DNA from: Bacillota bacterium
GTDB taxonomy: Bacteria; Bacillota; SHA-98; Ch115
Assembly: GCA_012842565.1 (NCBI GenBank)
Contig: DUSO01000084.1
Location: forward strand, 1-39,391
DNA: 39,391 nucleotides
Reading direction: 5' to 3'
Shown: positions 1 through 9,712 of the stretch, piece after piece
Numbering within the stretch: position 1 is the stretch's first letter
How the letters are laid out: every line of letters starts with the position of its first letter
The notes under the pieces: generated by a model
Seen by the model: only the letters and a program-made list of their open reading frames with translations
The model's database searches: none
Told to the model about the DNA's origin: nothing
Made by a program: the position numbers and the translations under genes

Positions 1-170
1 ATCCACGCCTGAGCCTGGTGAACAGCCTCGAGAAGTCCTTGCAGGCGCCCCTCGGGGGTTGGGGTACGCCCCGTAGGCGCTGAGAAGCGTGTGAGCACCC
101 GCCATTGGTCATCCACTACCGCTGCTTTTGAGAATGTGCCCCCCAGGTCAGCACCGATCCGGTACATCAT
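1..170 (-). CDS. ROK family sugar kinase/regulator, N-terminal part (runs off window edge)
   Basis: Minus-strand reading from ATG at 170 gives MMYRIGADLGGTFSKAAVVDDQWRVLTRF..., with the ROK/ASKHA GADLGGT phosphate-1 motif; open to the window edge. Confidence 0.7.
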   Translation of the reverse strand, partial: MMYRIGADLGGTFSKAAVVDDQWRVLTRFSAPTGRTPTPEGRLQGLLEAVHQAQAW

Positions 171-187
171 TGTCTGCGAGGCTCGTG

Positions 188-1447
188 CTACCGCGCCCGG
201 TCCAGGAGCTGGCGAGGCGTCCAGCGATCCTGCTGCACGAGCGGCACGAATTCATCGAGTCCTTCCGGCGGGAATTTCACGGCAGTCCCAAGCTCGGCAG
301 AGCGGTATGCGGCCATGAGGAGCTGAGTTACGAGCAGGCCGTCAAAAAGCGTCTCCCTCGGCATCTCTCCTCGCGAGAACGCAGCCGTCATATGCTGGTT
401 TTCGGCCGTATAGCCATAGACGTGGGCTTCATCCCCCAGAAAAGGCATCTGCCCTTGTTCTGCAGCTTGCTTCTCCACAAGGTCCTCACCGGCCTCGCCG
501 ACAACGTTGCGGCTGAAAAAGATCTTTGACTCGGGATCCAGCGTATTAATCGCAAGAGAGTACTCGGGCCCCAGGAGCTCGAATGTGAGGCGCAATCCCG
601 CGCCCGAATAACTCCATGACGTACTCGCCTGCCCGATTATCAAATCGCCATGAGCCGTCTCATAGACAATTTCGGCGCTCGCATAGTCTTCAGCCGGTGC
701 GCGGGAATAGTCCACCTCGCCGCCCGTCTCGCGCCGCAGGATCTCGGCATAATGGGGCCGGGCCCACTTGAGGTTGGCGATTGTGGCAAGTACAGCTACT
801 GGCCTCAAATAGTCCTTCTGGTCAGGCGCAGTGAGAAGGTAACGGCCCGCCTCAACTGAGTGGCACATCATGTCACTCAACACCCCACCGCCCTGGAGAG
901 GGCCCCGCCAGAACCAGGGCCGGTGGGGACCACCATGTTCCTCAGCGGCCCGAGCCAAATACGGTGGCCCGGCGATCTTGGCACCCCTACGCCATGCGAT
1001 CTCCTTACCACGTGTAACCGACGGCGCGAAAACCTGGTTTTCAAGATAGCCATGCAACAGGCCTGCCCCTTCAACCAGCTCCACCAGGCGCCGCGCTTCG
1101 CGGACATTCCGGGCCAGCGGTTTTTCGATAGCTACAGCCCTAACCTTCGAGCGCCCGGCTTTCACTTCATTCACGATGGCTTCCACCACAGAAATCCTCT
1201 CGTAATTGGGCGCCGTGATCCAGACAGCCTCGACGTCGCTCTGCTGTACCATTTTTGCTACATCGGTATAAACAGTGGGCTCGCCTACGTCCAGGCTCCT
1301 ACAGAGATCCGCGAATTCCCGTCCTGATTCAGGGCGTCTCGATGCGACCGCCACGATGTCCCCGTCCCTGACGCCTTTCCAGCTTCTCGCATGAAACTGG
1401 GCTATGAACCCGCTTCCTACAAAGCCGACCCCGATTCGTCTGGCCAT
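188..1447 (-). CDS. Gfo/Idh/MocA family NAD(P)-dependent oxidoreductase
   Basis: N-terminal Rossmann motif IGVGFVGSGFIAQFHARSW; EKPLARNVREARRLVELVE typical of the family. Confidence 0.9.
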   Translation of the reverse strand: MARRIGVGFVGSGFIAQFHARSWKGVRDGDIVAVASRRPESGREFADLCRSLDVGEPTVYTDVAKMVQQSDVEAVWITAPNYERISVVEAIVNEVKAGRSKVRAVAIEKPLARNVREARRLVELVEGAGLLHGYLENQVFAPSVTRGKEIAWRRGAKIAGPPYLARAAEEHGGPHRPWFWRGPLQGGGVLSDMMCHSVEAGRYLLTAPDQKDYLRPVAVLATIANLKWARPHYAEILRRETGGEVDYSRAPAEDYASAEIVYETAHGDLIIGQASTSWSYSGAGLRLTFELLGPEYSLAINTLDPESKIFFSRNVVGEAGEDLVEKQAAEQGQMPFLGDEAHVYGYTAENQHMTAAFSRGEMPRETLFDGLLVTQLLMAAYRSAELGTAVKFPPEGLDEFVPLVQQDRWTPRQLLDRAR

Positions 1448-1496
1448 CTCAATACCATCTCCTCGATATAGATTTTGATTGCAGTATGCTCTTGCC

Positions 1497-2507
1497 TTAC
1501 TGTCGCAGCCGGCGCTGTCGCCCGTAAGCCGCCAGTAATAATATCAGGACAAGGCCGTGTATAACCTGACGTCCTGCTGCACCCATCCTCAATGTAGTGA
1601 GAATAGCCACCAGGACGGTCAATACTACTGCCCCCGCCACCGATCCCGTGTAGCTGCCTGTGCCGCCGGCGAGGGATGTGCCTCCTACCACTACGGCAGC
1701 CACCGAACGCAAGACATAATCACCGCCGATGTCGAGAAACACGGTGGTAGTGTAGCCGACGAAGAGATAACCGGCCAGCGCGGCAAATACGCCGCTCAAT
1801 GCGTATACAGCCACTATCATCTTTGAGACCTGGATACCCGAGAGTGCCGCAGCCACCCGATTTGCTCCGACAGCGTACAGGCGCCGGCCGAATGACGTAT
1901 GACTGAGAAGTACTGCCATGGCGACGGCCAGAAGCATCCAGATGAACAGGATTCCCGGTATTCCCATTACCCAGGGATGCGTTACAATCTCATTGAGTAG
2001 CGGCGCCGCTCGCCCCTTGGGTTGCCCTTGCGTGTAGACCAGGGTGAGTCCTTGCACGACGCCTGCCATGCCCAGGGTCATTACAAGAGGGGGGATGCGC
2101 AGGTAGGCAATTCCCAGCCCATTGATGCTGCCGAGGATCAGGCCGGCCAGGATGACCTCAAATAGAGCCCGGAGCAGCAGCGCATCACGCGCTAATGTAA
2201 TGTGAGCAGTCATGACGGCCGCCAGGCTCATTACAGCTCCCACAGACAGGTCGATACCTTCCCCTCCGGCTAAGACGACGAGCGTCTGCCCTGCGGCTAC
2301 GATCCCCAAAAACGACGCGACTCGGAGTACGTTGAGTATCTGGGAGTAGCTCAGGAAGCCGGGAGACAGCACCTGACCCACCACAAACAAGGCTCCTGCC
2401 AGCAGGAAAGCCACCAGCACGGGGTTCACGAGCCAGCGTTTTGCCGGGATACCGCGATTACTGCCCGGCGGTAGCCCGGTTGCTTCGGTGCTCGGCAGCT
2501 GCCTCAT
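1497..2507 (-). CDS. Sugar ABC transporter permease (RbsC-like)
   Basis: Hydrophobic, GQTLVVLAGGEGIDLSVGAVMSLAAV and AVVVGGTSLAGGTGS motifs of RbsC-type permeases. Confidence 0.9.
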   Translation of the reverse strand: MRQLPSTEATGLPPGSNRGIPAKRWLVNPVLVAFLLAGALFVVGQVLSPGFLSYSQILNVLRVASFLGIVAAGQTLVVLAGGEGIDLSVGAVMSLAAVMTAHITLARDALLLRALFEVILAGLILGSINGLGIAYLRIPPLVMTLGMAGVVQGLTLVYTQGQPKGRAAPLLNEIVTHPWVMGIPGILFIWMLLAVAMAVLLSHTSFGRRLYAVGANRVAAALSGIQVSKMIVAVYALSGVFAALAGYLFVGYTTTVFLDIGGDYVLRSVAAVVVGGTSLAGGTGSYTGSVAGAVVLTVLVAILTTLRMGAAGRQVIHGLVLILLLAAYGRQRRLRQ

Positions 2508-3520
2508 GCAGATCGCCTCCTTACCCCGCCCACAGCCGCTATTGCCAGGGCACCAATTACGATTAGCCCGAAGACGAAGTCCTGATAGAATGGAGGCACA
2601 TTGGCGAAGAAGATGATATTGCGTATGAGGCCGAGTATGATCGCACCGGCGATCGAGCCACCGGCCCCTCCGAAGCCCCCGGAAAGGCGTGTCCCGCCGA
2701 TGACGACTGCAGTAATTGACGATAGAGTAAGGGGTCCCCCTACGAGCGGGTCACCAGACGCGATGTCAGCTGTCAGGGCAATCCCCGACATGCCTGCAAA
2801 CAGGCCGCATAACGCATATGCAGCTACCACTACGCGCTGCACATCAATGCCTGTGGCGTAAGCACTCGCCTGCGACCCTCCCACAGCATACAGATAACGC
2901 CCCAGCTTTACCCGACTTATCACCCACCATATCCCCACTGTAACGACCAGAAGCCAGCCTGCAACCGGCACCCCGAGGAAATACCCGCGGTACGTCCGGT
3001 AGACCAGCTGGGGGATACTCCCTCCCGGCGTAGGCAAGACGTAGAGCGCGAGCCCCATCCAGACGAAATTGGTGGCAAAGGTGGCGATAATCGCCTGCAG
3101 CCTGAGGTAGGCCACCAGGAATCCATTGACCAGTCCCGCCAGGATACCCACCAAAAGACCGCCGGCAAGGGCTAGCAGCACAGGTCCGTCACCATCCATT
3201 CCCACCAAGAGCCCGAACAGGGTTACCGTCACCACATTTACCAGTGTGACGATTCCCCCGATGGAAAGGTCAATCGACCCGGTCAGTACGACCAGCGTCT
3301 GTCCGACAGCCGCCATGATGAGCGGCAGGAAGGTTGAAATATTAGAGCGTACAACTGCGCGATCGAAGAAGTTGGGTTGGAGCACCCTGCTCACCAGAAC
3401 TACTATGGCTAAAACGGACAGGCTCATCAAAAGGGGAAGGCCACGTCTCACCCTGGTTGCCCAGGACGGAGGTTTTACCTCATATTCTGACGGAACACTA
3501 TTGATGATGGATTTATTCAC
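2504..3520 (-). CDS. Sugar ABC transporter permease (RbsC-like)
   Basis: GQTLVVLTGSIDLSIGGIVTLVNV and AVVIGGTRLSGGFGGAGGSIAGA; overlaps neighbours by a few nt as in an operon. Confidence 0.9.
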   Translation of the reverse strand: MNKSIINSVPSEYEVKPPSWATRVRRGLPLLMSLSVLAIVVLVSRVLQPNFFDRAVVRSNISTFLPLIMAAVGQTLVVLTGSIDLSIGGIVTLVNVVTVTLFGLLVGMDGDGPVLLALAGGLLVGILAGLVNGFLVAYLRLQAIIATFATNFVWMGLALYVLPTPGGSIPQLVYRTYRGYFLGVPVAGWLLVVTVGIWWVISRVKLGRYLYAVGGSQASAYATGIDVQRVVVAAYALCGLFAGMSGIALTADIASGDPLVGGPLTLSSITAVVIGGTRLSGGFGGAGGSIAGAIILGLIRNIIFFANVPPFYQDFVFGLIVIGALAIAAVGGVRRRSA

Positions 3521-5090
3521 CCCAAGTGGTCTCCCCCCTCGTGCTGTTGTGGGCTGAAGCAGTCATTCGGAGGCCCGCTGCTACGAGATTCGCTTCATTC
3601 AGATCATCACCGGTCAGTTCGTCGACGATTTGTCCTTCATACAGCACTAATACACGATCGCAGACGGCGAGGAGCTCCGCGTTATCAGTCGAATTGATCA
3701 ATACGCCGACATCCCGTGAGCATAGCTCCTTTATGACACGGTACAATTCGAGCCGGGTCCGGACGTCAACCCCCTTGGTTGGGTCATCCATTAGCAATAC
3801 TTTAGGGTTATTCAGAAGCCACTTGCCGATTACAACCTTCTGCTGGTTGCCCCCGCTAAGTGTAGAGACGGGCTGATAAATGTCAGCTACCTTTACCTCG
3901 AGTCGCTGGATGACTTCGTTCGCCGCCCGTCGTTCTCTTGACGCTGATAAGAGCCCGCATCGAGAACGATGTTCCAGGCTTGGCAGCGTCGTATTCTCAA
4001 ACGTCGAACGAGGGAGACAAAGCCCCTCATGCGCTCGATTCCCGGGTACAAGTACCACACCGGCTCGAATAGCGTCAGCTGGCCGGCGTATCCTGGCCCG
4101 GCGCCCTTCGATCTCAATCAGCCCTGATTCCAATGGATAAGCACCGAAGACTGCCTTCAGGAGCTCAGATTGCCCCTGTCCCTGCAGTCCGCCCAGCCCG
4201 ACCACTTCTCCCGCCCTCACGGTGAATGATACTTCACGCAGGACCCTTCCTGCACGGAGTTTCTCGACCTTCAATACAACACGCCCCGGAGATACTTCCT
4301 TATGGACTCGCTCCGGCCGCTCGGTCTCGCCAACCATGAGTTGCAGGAGTTCATCGGGGGAGGTAGTCTTCAGGTCCACTGTGGCCACAGTCTGACCGTT
4401 TCTCAATACAGTAGCACGGTCGCACAGTCGGAAAACCTCCTCCATGCGATGGGAGATAAAGATGACTGTACATCCCTTGTCTTTCAGCCCCCGCACAAGC
4501 TCGAAGAGGGCCTCTACTTCGCGACTGTGGAGGGATGCAGTTGCTTCATCCAGAATAAGCAGGCGTGGCGATCGTGAAAGTGCCTTGGCGATTTCTACCA
4601 GTTGTTGCTCGGCCGGACTGAGTTCTTCTACTACCGCGTGTATAGGCAGAGAACGCCCGAGACTGCGAGAGAAATGCTCGAGTAACCGCGCGGCTTGGGC
4701 CCAGATTGCCCGGTTATCGATCAGGCAGGCACGGGTGGCTTCGTGGCCAAGGAGGATGTTCTCCGCCACGGAGAGCTGAGGGATGAGACTCAATTCCTGA
4801 TAGACCGAGGCGATTCCCAGCCGGTACATGTCGGCTGGTCCCGAGACCGTCACCGTCTGGCCGTCAACCCGGATTTCGCCAGCATCCGGGGCCACTACGC
4901 CCGTGATAATCTTGGCAAGCGTGCTCTTCCCGGAACCATTAGCTCCGAGAAGAGCATGTACCTCCCCGGGTGCGCAAGCGAAATTAGCGCCATTTAAGGC
5001 CACAACCCCTCCAAATCGCTTGTGGATACCGAGTGCCTCAATGTATGCCAGAAGAATCCCTCCCCGTCCCGCCGCCGTTATGCGAGACAC
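3513..5090 (-). CDS. Sugar ABC transporter ATP-binding protein with two ABC domains (RbsA/MglA-like)
   Basis: Walker A GANGSGKST, LSPAEQQLVEIAKAL, second-domain signature LSGGNQQKVVIGKWL; GTG start. Confidence 0.93.
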   Translation of the reverse strand: MSRITAAGRGGILLAYIEALGIHKRFGGVVALNGANFACAPGEVHALLGANGSGKSTLAKIITGVVAPDAGEIRVDGQTVTVSGPADMYRLGIASVYQELSLIPQLSVAENILLGHEATRACLIDNRAIWAQAARLLEHFSRSLGRSLPIHAVVEELSPAEQQLVEIAKALSRSPRLLILDEATASLHSREVEALFELVRGLKDKGCTVIFISHRMEEVFRLCDRATVLRNGQTVATVDLKTTSPDELLQLMVGETERPERVHKEVSPGRVVLKVEKLRAGRVLREVSFTVRAGEVVGLGGLQGQGQSELLKAVFGAYPLESGLIEIEGRRARIRRPADAIRAGVVLVPGNRAHEGLCLPRSTFENTTLPSLEHRSRCGLLSASRERRAANEVIQRLEVKVADIYQPVSTLSGGNQQKVVIGKWLLNNPKVLLMDDPTKGVDVRTRLELYRVIKELCSRDVGVLINSTDNAELLAVCDRVLVLYEGQIVDELTGDDLNEANLVAAGLRMTASAHNSTRGETTWGE

Positions 5091-5356
5091 CTGGCGAGGT
5101 TAAATGGATCCATGCAGGCCGAAGGCACTCACGGAGTTACCCGGTCCCCGCCGGTCGCTATGCCACGTTTCCTGCAGCCTCAGACCATGTCTTTCGATCC
5201 CCCGGGCAAGGAGTGTCCGTGAAGGCCTCCCGGGTAACCGGGTAACCCTACAAAGATGGGATATAGAGTCCTCAATGACTCGCCAGGTGTCGTGCCCTGG
5301 AAAGGTGCCGCACGTCTTTAGACTTCAGTGATACCAACCCCGGCTTGCATGAGCGA

Positions 5357-6412
5357 CTACTTAAAGTAGGATTGTGCCTCTTCCTCAGTCAGCCACCCGT
5401 CCAGCACGTATGCATCAGACTTGTCCTTGTACTTCGCCCATAGTTCGTCGAAGTTCTCATTGGTTATCGTCCCCGGGATTGGTACATAACAAGTGTTGCC
5501 GCGTGCCAGGATGCCATCTTTGAACTGGCGCCCTTGCAGTATCTGCATGGCAATACGCAGCCCGCTTGCTGCGATACCAGGTGGGTTGACGACACCAATC
5601 GTGGAGAAGCCTTTCTCTTGTTTTAGCTGGTTCCAGAGACGCATGTAGCCTATACGAGCTTCTCCTACCATAACCGGGAGCTTACGCCCCGAGGCGAGCA
5701 CAGCACGAAGGGCTCCTTCGGCCATTCCATCCTGGACCCATACCCCATCGATATCGGGGTAGGTGGCAAGCAAGTTTGACATCACCTGCTGGCCAGTCGC
5801 TTGATCCCAGTTGGCATGAGTCATGGTCAGGATCTTGATGCCTGGATAGCGGCCGAAGACCTCACGGGCTCCACGCCAGCGGTCTTCATTGGCGGGGTGG
5901 CCTGCCAGGCCATTAATCGCAACGATATTGCCCTTGCCATGCAATTTTTCAACCAGCCACCGCGCGGAGATACGGGCCCATTCTGCCTGGTCGATCACAA
6001 CGTTTATGGCACGGGGGCTTGTGACTTCCTGGTCGACGACGATTACAACGATGCCCCGCTCAGCCGCCTCTTCGATAACCGGATTTAGAGCCGTTTGTGA
6101 ATTCGGGTTGATGATGATGACATCAAAACCTCGGTTTATCATATTGCGGATCTGGGCTATCTGGGCAGTCACATCGGGGCCGGCATGGTTTACGTACAAT
6201 TCACCTTTCACAAGGCCCTGCTTCTTATACTCTTCAAAGACTTTCTTGGCATCCTCAACCATCTGGATACGCCATTCACTGCCCACAAAACCGTTGCTGA
6301 TAGCTACTGTGTATGGTCCCTTCTTGGCGGCGAACCCCGGGCATCCCATAAGGGCGAATACTATGGAGATGACTACGATACCTGTCAGCCAGCGATACAT
6401 TGCCTTTACCAT
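5357..6412 (-). CDS. Sugar ABC transporter substrate-binding protein (periplasmic-binding protein, RbsB-like)
   Basis: Signal sequence with LMGC lipobox-like site; VAISNGFVGSEWRIQMVEDAKK...INRGFDVIIINPNSQTALNPVIEEA. Confidence 0.9.
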   Translation of the reverse strand: MVKAMYRWLTGIVVISIVFALMGCPGFAAKKGPYTVAISNGFVGSEWRIQMVEDAKKVFEEYKKQGLVKGELYVNHAGPDVTAQIAQIRNMINRGFDVIIINPNSQTALNPVIEEAAERGIVVIVVDQEVTSPRAINVVIDQAEWARISARWLVEKLHGKGNIVAINGLAGHPANEDRWRGAREVFGRYPGIKILTMTHANWDQATGQQVMSNLLATYPDIDGVWVQDGMAEGALRAVLASGRKLPVMVGEARIGYMRLWNQLKQEKGFSTIGVVNPPGIAASGLRIAMQILQGRQFKDGILARGNTCYVPIPGTITNENFDELWAKYKDKSDAYVLDGWLTEEEAQSYFK

Positions 6413-6591
6413 GGCTTAGGCTTGCCTCCTTTTAACAGCTTACCGTTTTCTAATTCCCAGCTGACCGGACCTGTTGGTTCTCCTTCTGAAAGCGACTACC
6501 TGTTCTTTACCCGTATAAATGTTCCTCACCTTTCCTCGTATGAGCGCCTTCACCTCCTTCGGAGATTCTGGACTCCCACTTATACGTTCAT

Positions 6592-7803
6592 TTACGTCGC
6601 GAGCCGCCTCAACAAGAGTTCCTTGGCTTGTGTCGAGGCAAGCGCGGCAGCCCCTATCAACCCGGCTTCTTCAGCCAAACCCGAGACGCGAAGCACCGGG
6701 ACAATGGGGGAAAGTCCATGCATCCGTTGTTCCAAGAGAGGTATCAACCGCTCTGCGAAAGACCCTATAGGGCCTCCCAGGAAGATCACATTTGGGGCTA
6801 CCACCAGCATGACATTCACAAGCGCGCGCGATAGCGTTTCGATTAATTCGTTGAGGATAGAAGTAGCCGGCTCCTCTAGGTGTTCAGCCTGGGCCAAGAG
6901 TCCTTCAAACGCCAGTCGGTACTCATGCTCACTAGCTGGCGGTGAAGCTACCCCTTCTGCGACCATCCGCTCGACAATACGAGAGAGCGCGACCCTCCGC
7001 TCCAGCTGCCCGAATCCCTCCTGGCCTTCCAGGGGGGAGGGGGTGTCTACCACAAGGTAACCGATCTCCCCTGCGAAATTACCAAATCCCCGGTGAAGCC
7101 GCCCGTCTATCACAAGGCCGGCACCTACACCGGTTCCAATCCAGACATATACAAAAGTCGGGATCGAGCGGCCGGCGCCGAAACGGAGCTCAGCGAGGGC
7201 GGCCGCGTTTACGTCGTTATCAATGTAGACCGGCAATCCAAGTTCCTCTGAGAGATAGGAGCCAACAGGGGCCTCCTGCCAACCTAACGCCGGAGCAAGC
7301 TTGACTTCTCCGGTGGCCGGGTCGGCAACGCCCGGCACCGCTACTCCTACGCTGTATACACGGTCATAAGGTACTGCGGACTTACTGATGAGGCTCCTTA
7401 CTTGATCACCGAGGAGTCTTACGGTCTTTGCCGGGGTTTCGGCCCGGGGAAGTACGCCGTAGTCGCGAGCGACCTGGCGTCCTCCGAGAGTGAATAGCGC
7501 GAGCCGTGACTGTGTGCCGCCCAGGTCTATTGCAACTACATAACCCACCTCATCGTTAAACTTCAGCATCACCGGACGGCGTCCGCCTCGGGAGGAACCT
7601 AGGCCTACCTCGAGGACCAGCCCGGCCTTTACCAGCTCGGCTACGACTTCAGAGACGGTAGGCTGGCTCAGGCCCAGAAAATCCGCCAGTGCCACCCGGG
7701 AGATAGAGCCTTCCCGCTCAATGAGTTCAAGCATGGCCCTGCGGTTTTGAATACGTGCGCTTTGAGGGGTCGCGCTCCTCAAGGAGGGCAGGTTTTTATT
7801 CAT
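6592..7803 (-). CDS. ROK family transcriptional repressor (NagC/XylR type)
   Basis: N-terminal wHTH (GSISRVALADFLGLSQPTVSEVVAELVKAGLV) plus ROK domain (VVAIDLGGTQSRLALF, GFGNFAGEIGYLVVD). Confidence 0.93.
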   Translation of the reverse strand: MNKNLPSLRSATPQSARIQNRRAMLELIEREGSISRVALADFLGLSQPTVSEVVAELVKAGLVLEVGLGSSRGGRRPVMLKFNDEVGYVVAIDLGGTQSRLALFTLGGRQVARDYGVLPRAETPAKTVRLLGDQVRSLISKSAVPYDRVYSVGVAVPGVADPATGEVKLAPALGWQEAPVGSYLSEELGLPVYIDNDVNAAALAELRFGAGRSIPTFVYVWIGTGVGAGLVIDGRLHRGFGNFAGEIGYLVVDTPSPLEGQEGFGQLERRVALSRIVERMVAEGVASPPASEHEYRLAFEGLLAQAEHLEEPATSILNELIETLSRALVNVMLVVAPNVIFLGGPIGSFAERLIPLLEQRMHGLSPIVPVLRVSGLAEEAGLIGAAALASTQAKELLLRRLAT

Positions 7804-7805
7804 GG

Positions 7806-7838
7806 CAACTTACTTAGGTCTCCTTTCTAAGTAAGTTG
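7806..7838 (-). promoter_or_regulatory. 12-bp perfect inverted repeat directly upstream of the ROK repressor (candidate operator / RBS-region hairpin)
   Basis: CAACTTACTTAG-N9-CTAAGTAAGTTG; the arm ends 2 nt before the ATG at 7803. Confidence 0.6.
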
Positions 7839-8007
7839 GTTCGACAGACCGCGCGGGAATCCTGCTACAAGTGGCGGATTATTCGAATTCCACATTAGAT
7901 GGGCATTCTCGGCCCCGATAAGGCCCCTGCCACAGCAAAAGGGAATCCGGGCTGGCAGTCGGGCCCTCGGTCGTGGTCCTAAACGTTTTTCGGAAGTATT
8001 GATCGAG

Positions 8008-8368
8008 TCATACGATACGCCCCTCCACCTCACATGAGAATGGCCCGGGGAGTGACTCTATGTATCCCACCAGGGCATCGAGATCGACCCTACCGACCTC
8101 CTGGTCCTTTGCTTCTTTGAATTCTGTAAAGTTGTCGCCGCCTGCTGCAATGAAGCTATTGGCCACCGGAGTATAGGTCTCATCCTTTTCGATCAGCCCA
8201 GACCGTCACGATCCCGCCTGTTGCACGGACAACGTCTCGCGTCCTGCAGTTGATCACGAGATCAACGTCGGCAAAGGCCGTGCCCTTACTATATACCTGG
8301 ACCATCGGTTTACCGTCAACCTCGCCATTCAGGCATGTATGCGTATGTCCGCTGATGACCACATCCAC
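8008..8368 (-). pseudogene. Degraded bifunctional metallophosphatase/5'-nucleotidase: GHTHT fragment plus C-terminal domain in another frame
   Basis: 8180-8368 encodes VDVVISGHTHTCLNGEVDGKPMVQVYSKGTAFADVDLVI; 8008-8190 in a different frame encodes GLIEKDETYTPVANSFIAAGGDNFTEFKEAKDQEVGRVDLDALVGYIESLPGPFSCEVEGRIV*; N-terminus and middle absent. Confidence 0.75.
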
Positions 8369-8380
8369 CTCATTTCCCCT

Positions 8381-9472
8381 TCACGGGGTGGCGGGAGCGG
8401 CGATGGCAGCCGTTACCTCGTTGCTCCTGAGGCTCTCATTCCCCGACAGGTCCAGTGCGGTTACAACATAGGCATAGCTGGAACCCACCCGGACCTCTGT
8501 GTCCCGATAGGACGTTTCAAGTCCTGTTCGAGTTAGCTCCCGGTAGCCGTCGAAAGGCAACTCCCGCCGGTAGACTACATAGCCAGCAAGGTCATTTTCC
8601 TCAACCACCGGTGCCTGCCACGACAGGTTTACCGCTTCCTGTAACACTGTACACCCAAGCCCGGCCGGGGCAGGGGGAACACTGTCGTAATCTACTGCTA
8701 TTGCCGCGCTACCGCTGGAGAAATCCCAGTTTATCACGGTAGTCTTACCTGGGCGGACTTCTACGCTTGTCCAGGGGCTTTCGTAAAGTACATCACCTTC
8801 TGGTGTATAGAGCTTTATCATCATGTCGTATACCTTCGGAGGAATTCCTGTGAGCACAGTATGTACCACCATAGATGAGGGATCTCTTATGATGTCTACC
8901 TGGCTGCGGAGGTTGGTAGAGTCTTTGTAGAGCTTGACTTTGTAGACTCTTTCCTGGGAGGGCACATTACTTATGTCTGCATAGAAGTCCACGCAACCGC
9001 TGGCTGGCATGAGGGTAATATTGACACTCGCTTCCTGGCCCTTGTAAACCGGCAGGCGAGTCGTCCCCGTATACACCACATCGCCCGCGTCATCCTTTAT
9101 ATTAGCGGTGACTGACCAGTAACCTACCAGCACCCGGGGGAAGCCGACCTCTGCACTTCCGTTTTGGAGCAGTGCTTTCTGGGAGAGAACCGTGACACCA
9201 TTGGTGAGGCTTACTTCCACTTCAGAAAAGGCGAGCTGTCTCGTGAAAGACTGGGGTGCAGTGATTACTATCTTGACCGATCCAGCGTCGGGACTAGGGG
9301 CCGCCTCCCAGCCAGAGAAACACCCGGCCAGGGCCAGGAGGCAACATGGCATGAGAAACCAGACGAATGCTACGCTAACACACCTCCTGAATGGATTGTG
9401 AGGGGAGCATGGACGCCAAATAAAGCGGGATCGACCGGCAGGGTAGAATCGCGATACCAGGGCTCTTTTCAT
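8381..9472 (-). CDS. Lipoprotein with a C-terminal fibronectin type III-like domain
   Basis: Lipobox LALAGC; C-terminal VPPAPAGLGCTVLQEAVNLSWQAP...YRDTEVRVGSSYAYVVTALDLSGNESLRSNEVTA. Confidence 0.7.
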   Translation of the reverse strand: MKRALVSRFYPAGRSRFIWRPCSPHNPFRRCVSVAFVWFLMPCCLLALAGCFSGWEAAPSPDAGSVKIVITAPQSFTRQLAFSEVEVSLTNGVTVLSQKALLQNGSAEVGFPRVLVGYWSVTANIKDDAGDVVYTGTTRLPVYKGQEASVNITLMPASGCVDFYADISNVPSQERVYKVKLYKDSTNLRSQVDIIRDPSSMVVHTVLTGIPPKVYDMMIKLYTPEGDVLYESPWTSVEVRPGKTTVINWDFSSGSAAIAVDYDSVPPAPAGLGCTVLQEAVNLSWQAPVVEENDLAGYVVYRRELPFDGYRELTRTGLETSYRDTEVRVGSSYAYVVTALDLSGNESLRSNEVTAAIAAPATP

Positions 9473-9712
9473 TGATATCGCCTCCCGTAAAGTGTGGATG
9501 ACCGTATGGGTCTAGATTACATTGCTTCCATTTTAATACATAAGGGCCGGCGACTCAACCTACCCGGTATCTCATTTCGGGCCGGGGTTGTGGCAATGCG
9601 TCATGGTTTCCCATTCCTTTGGGTTTTTCTTGGCACTTCACGATTTCCTGTAAATTTATGTCAAAGATATGAGCCGCGTACACACAACCCGCGGCGGGAG
9701 GGTGGAAAGGGG

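Noticed and set aside
6185-7060. 291-aa plus-strand ORF opposite the binding-protein and ROK genes
   Set aside because: Overlaps two confidently identified minus-strand genes; no domain.
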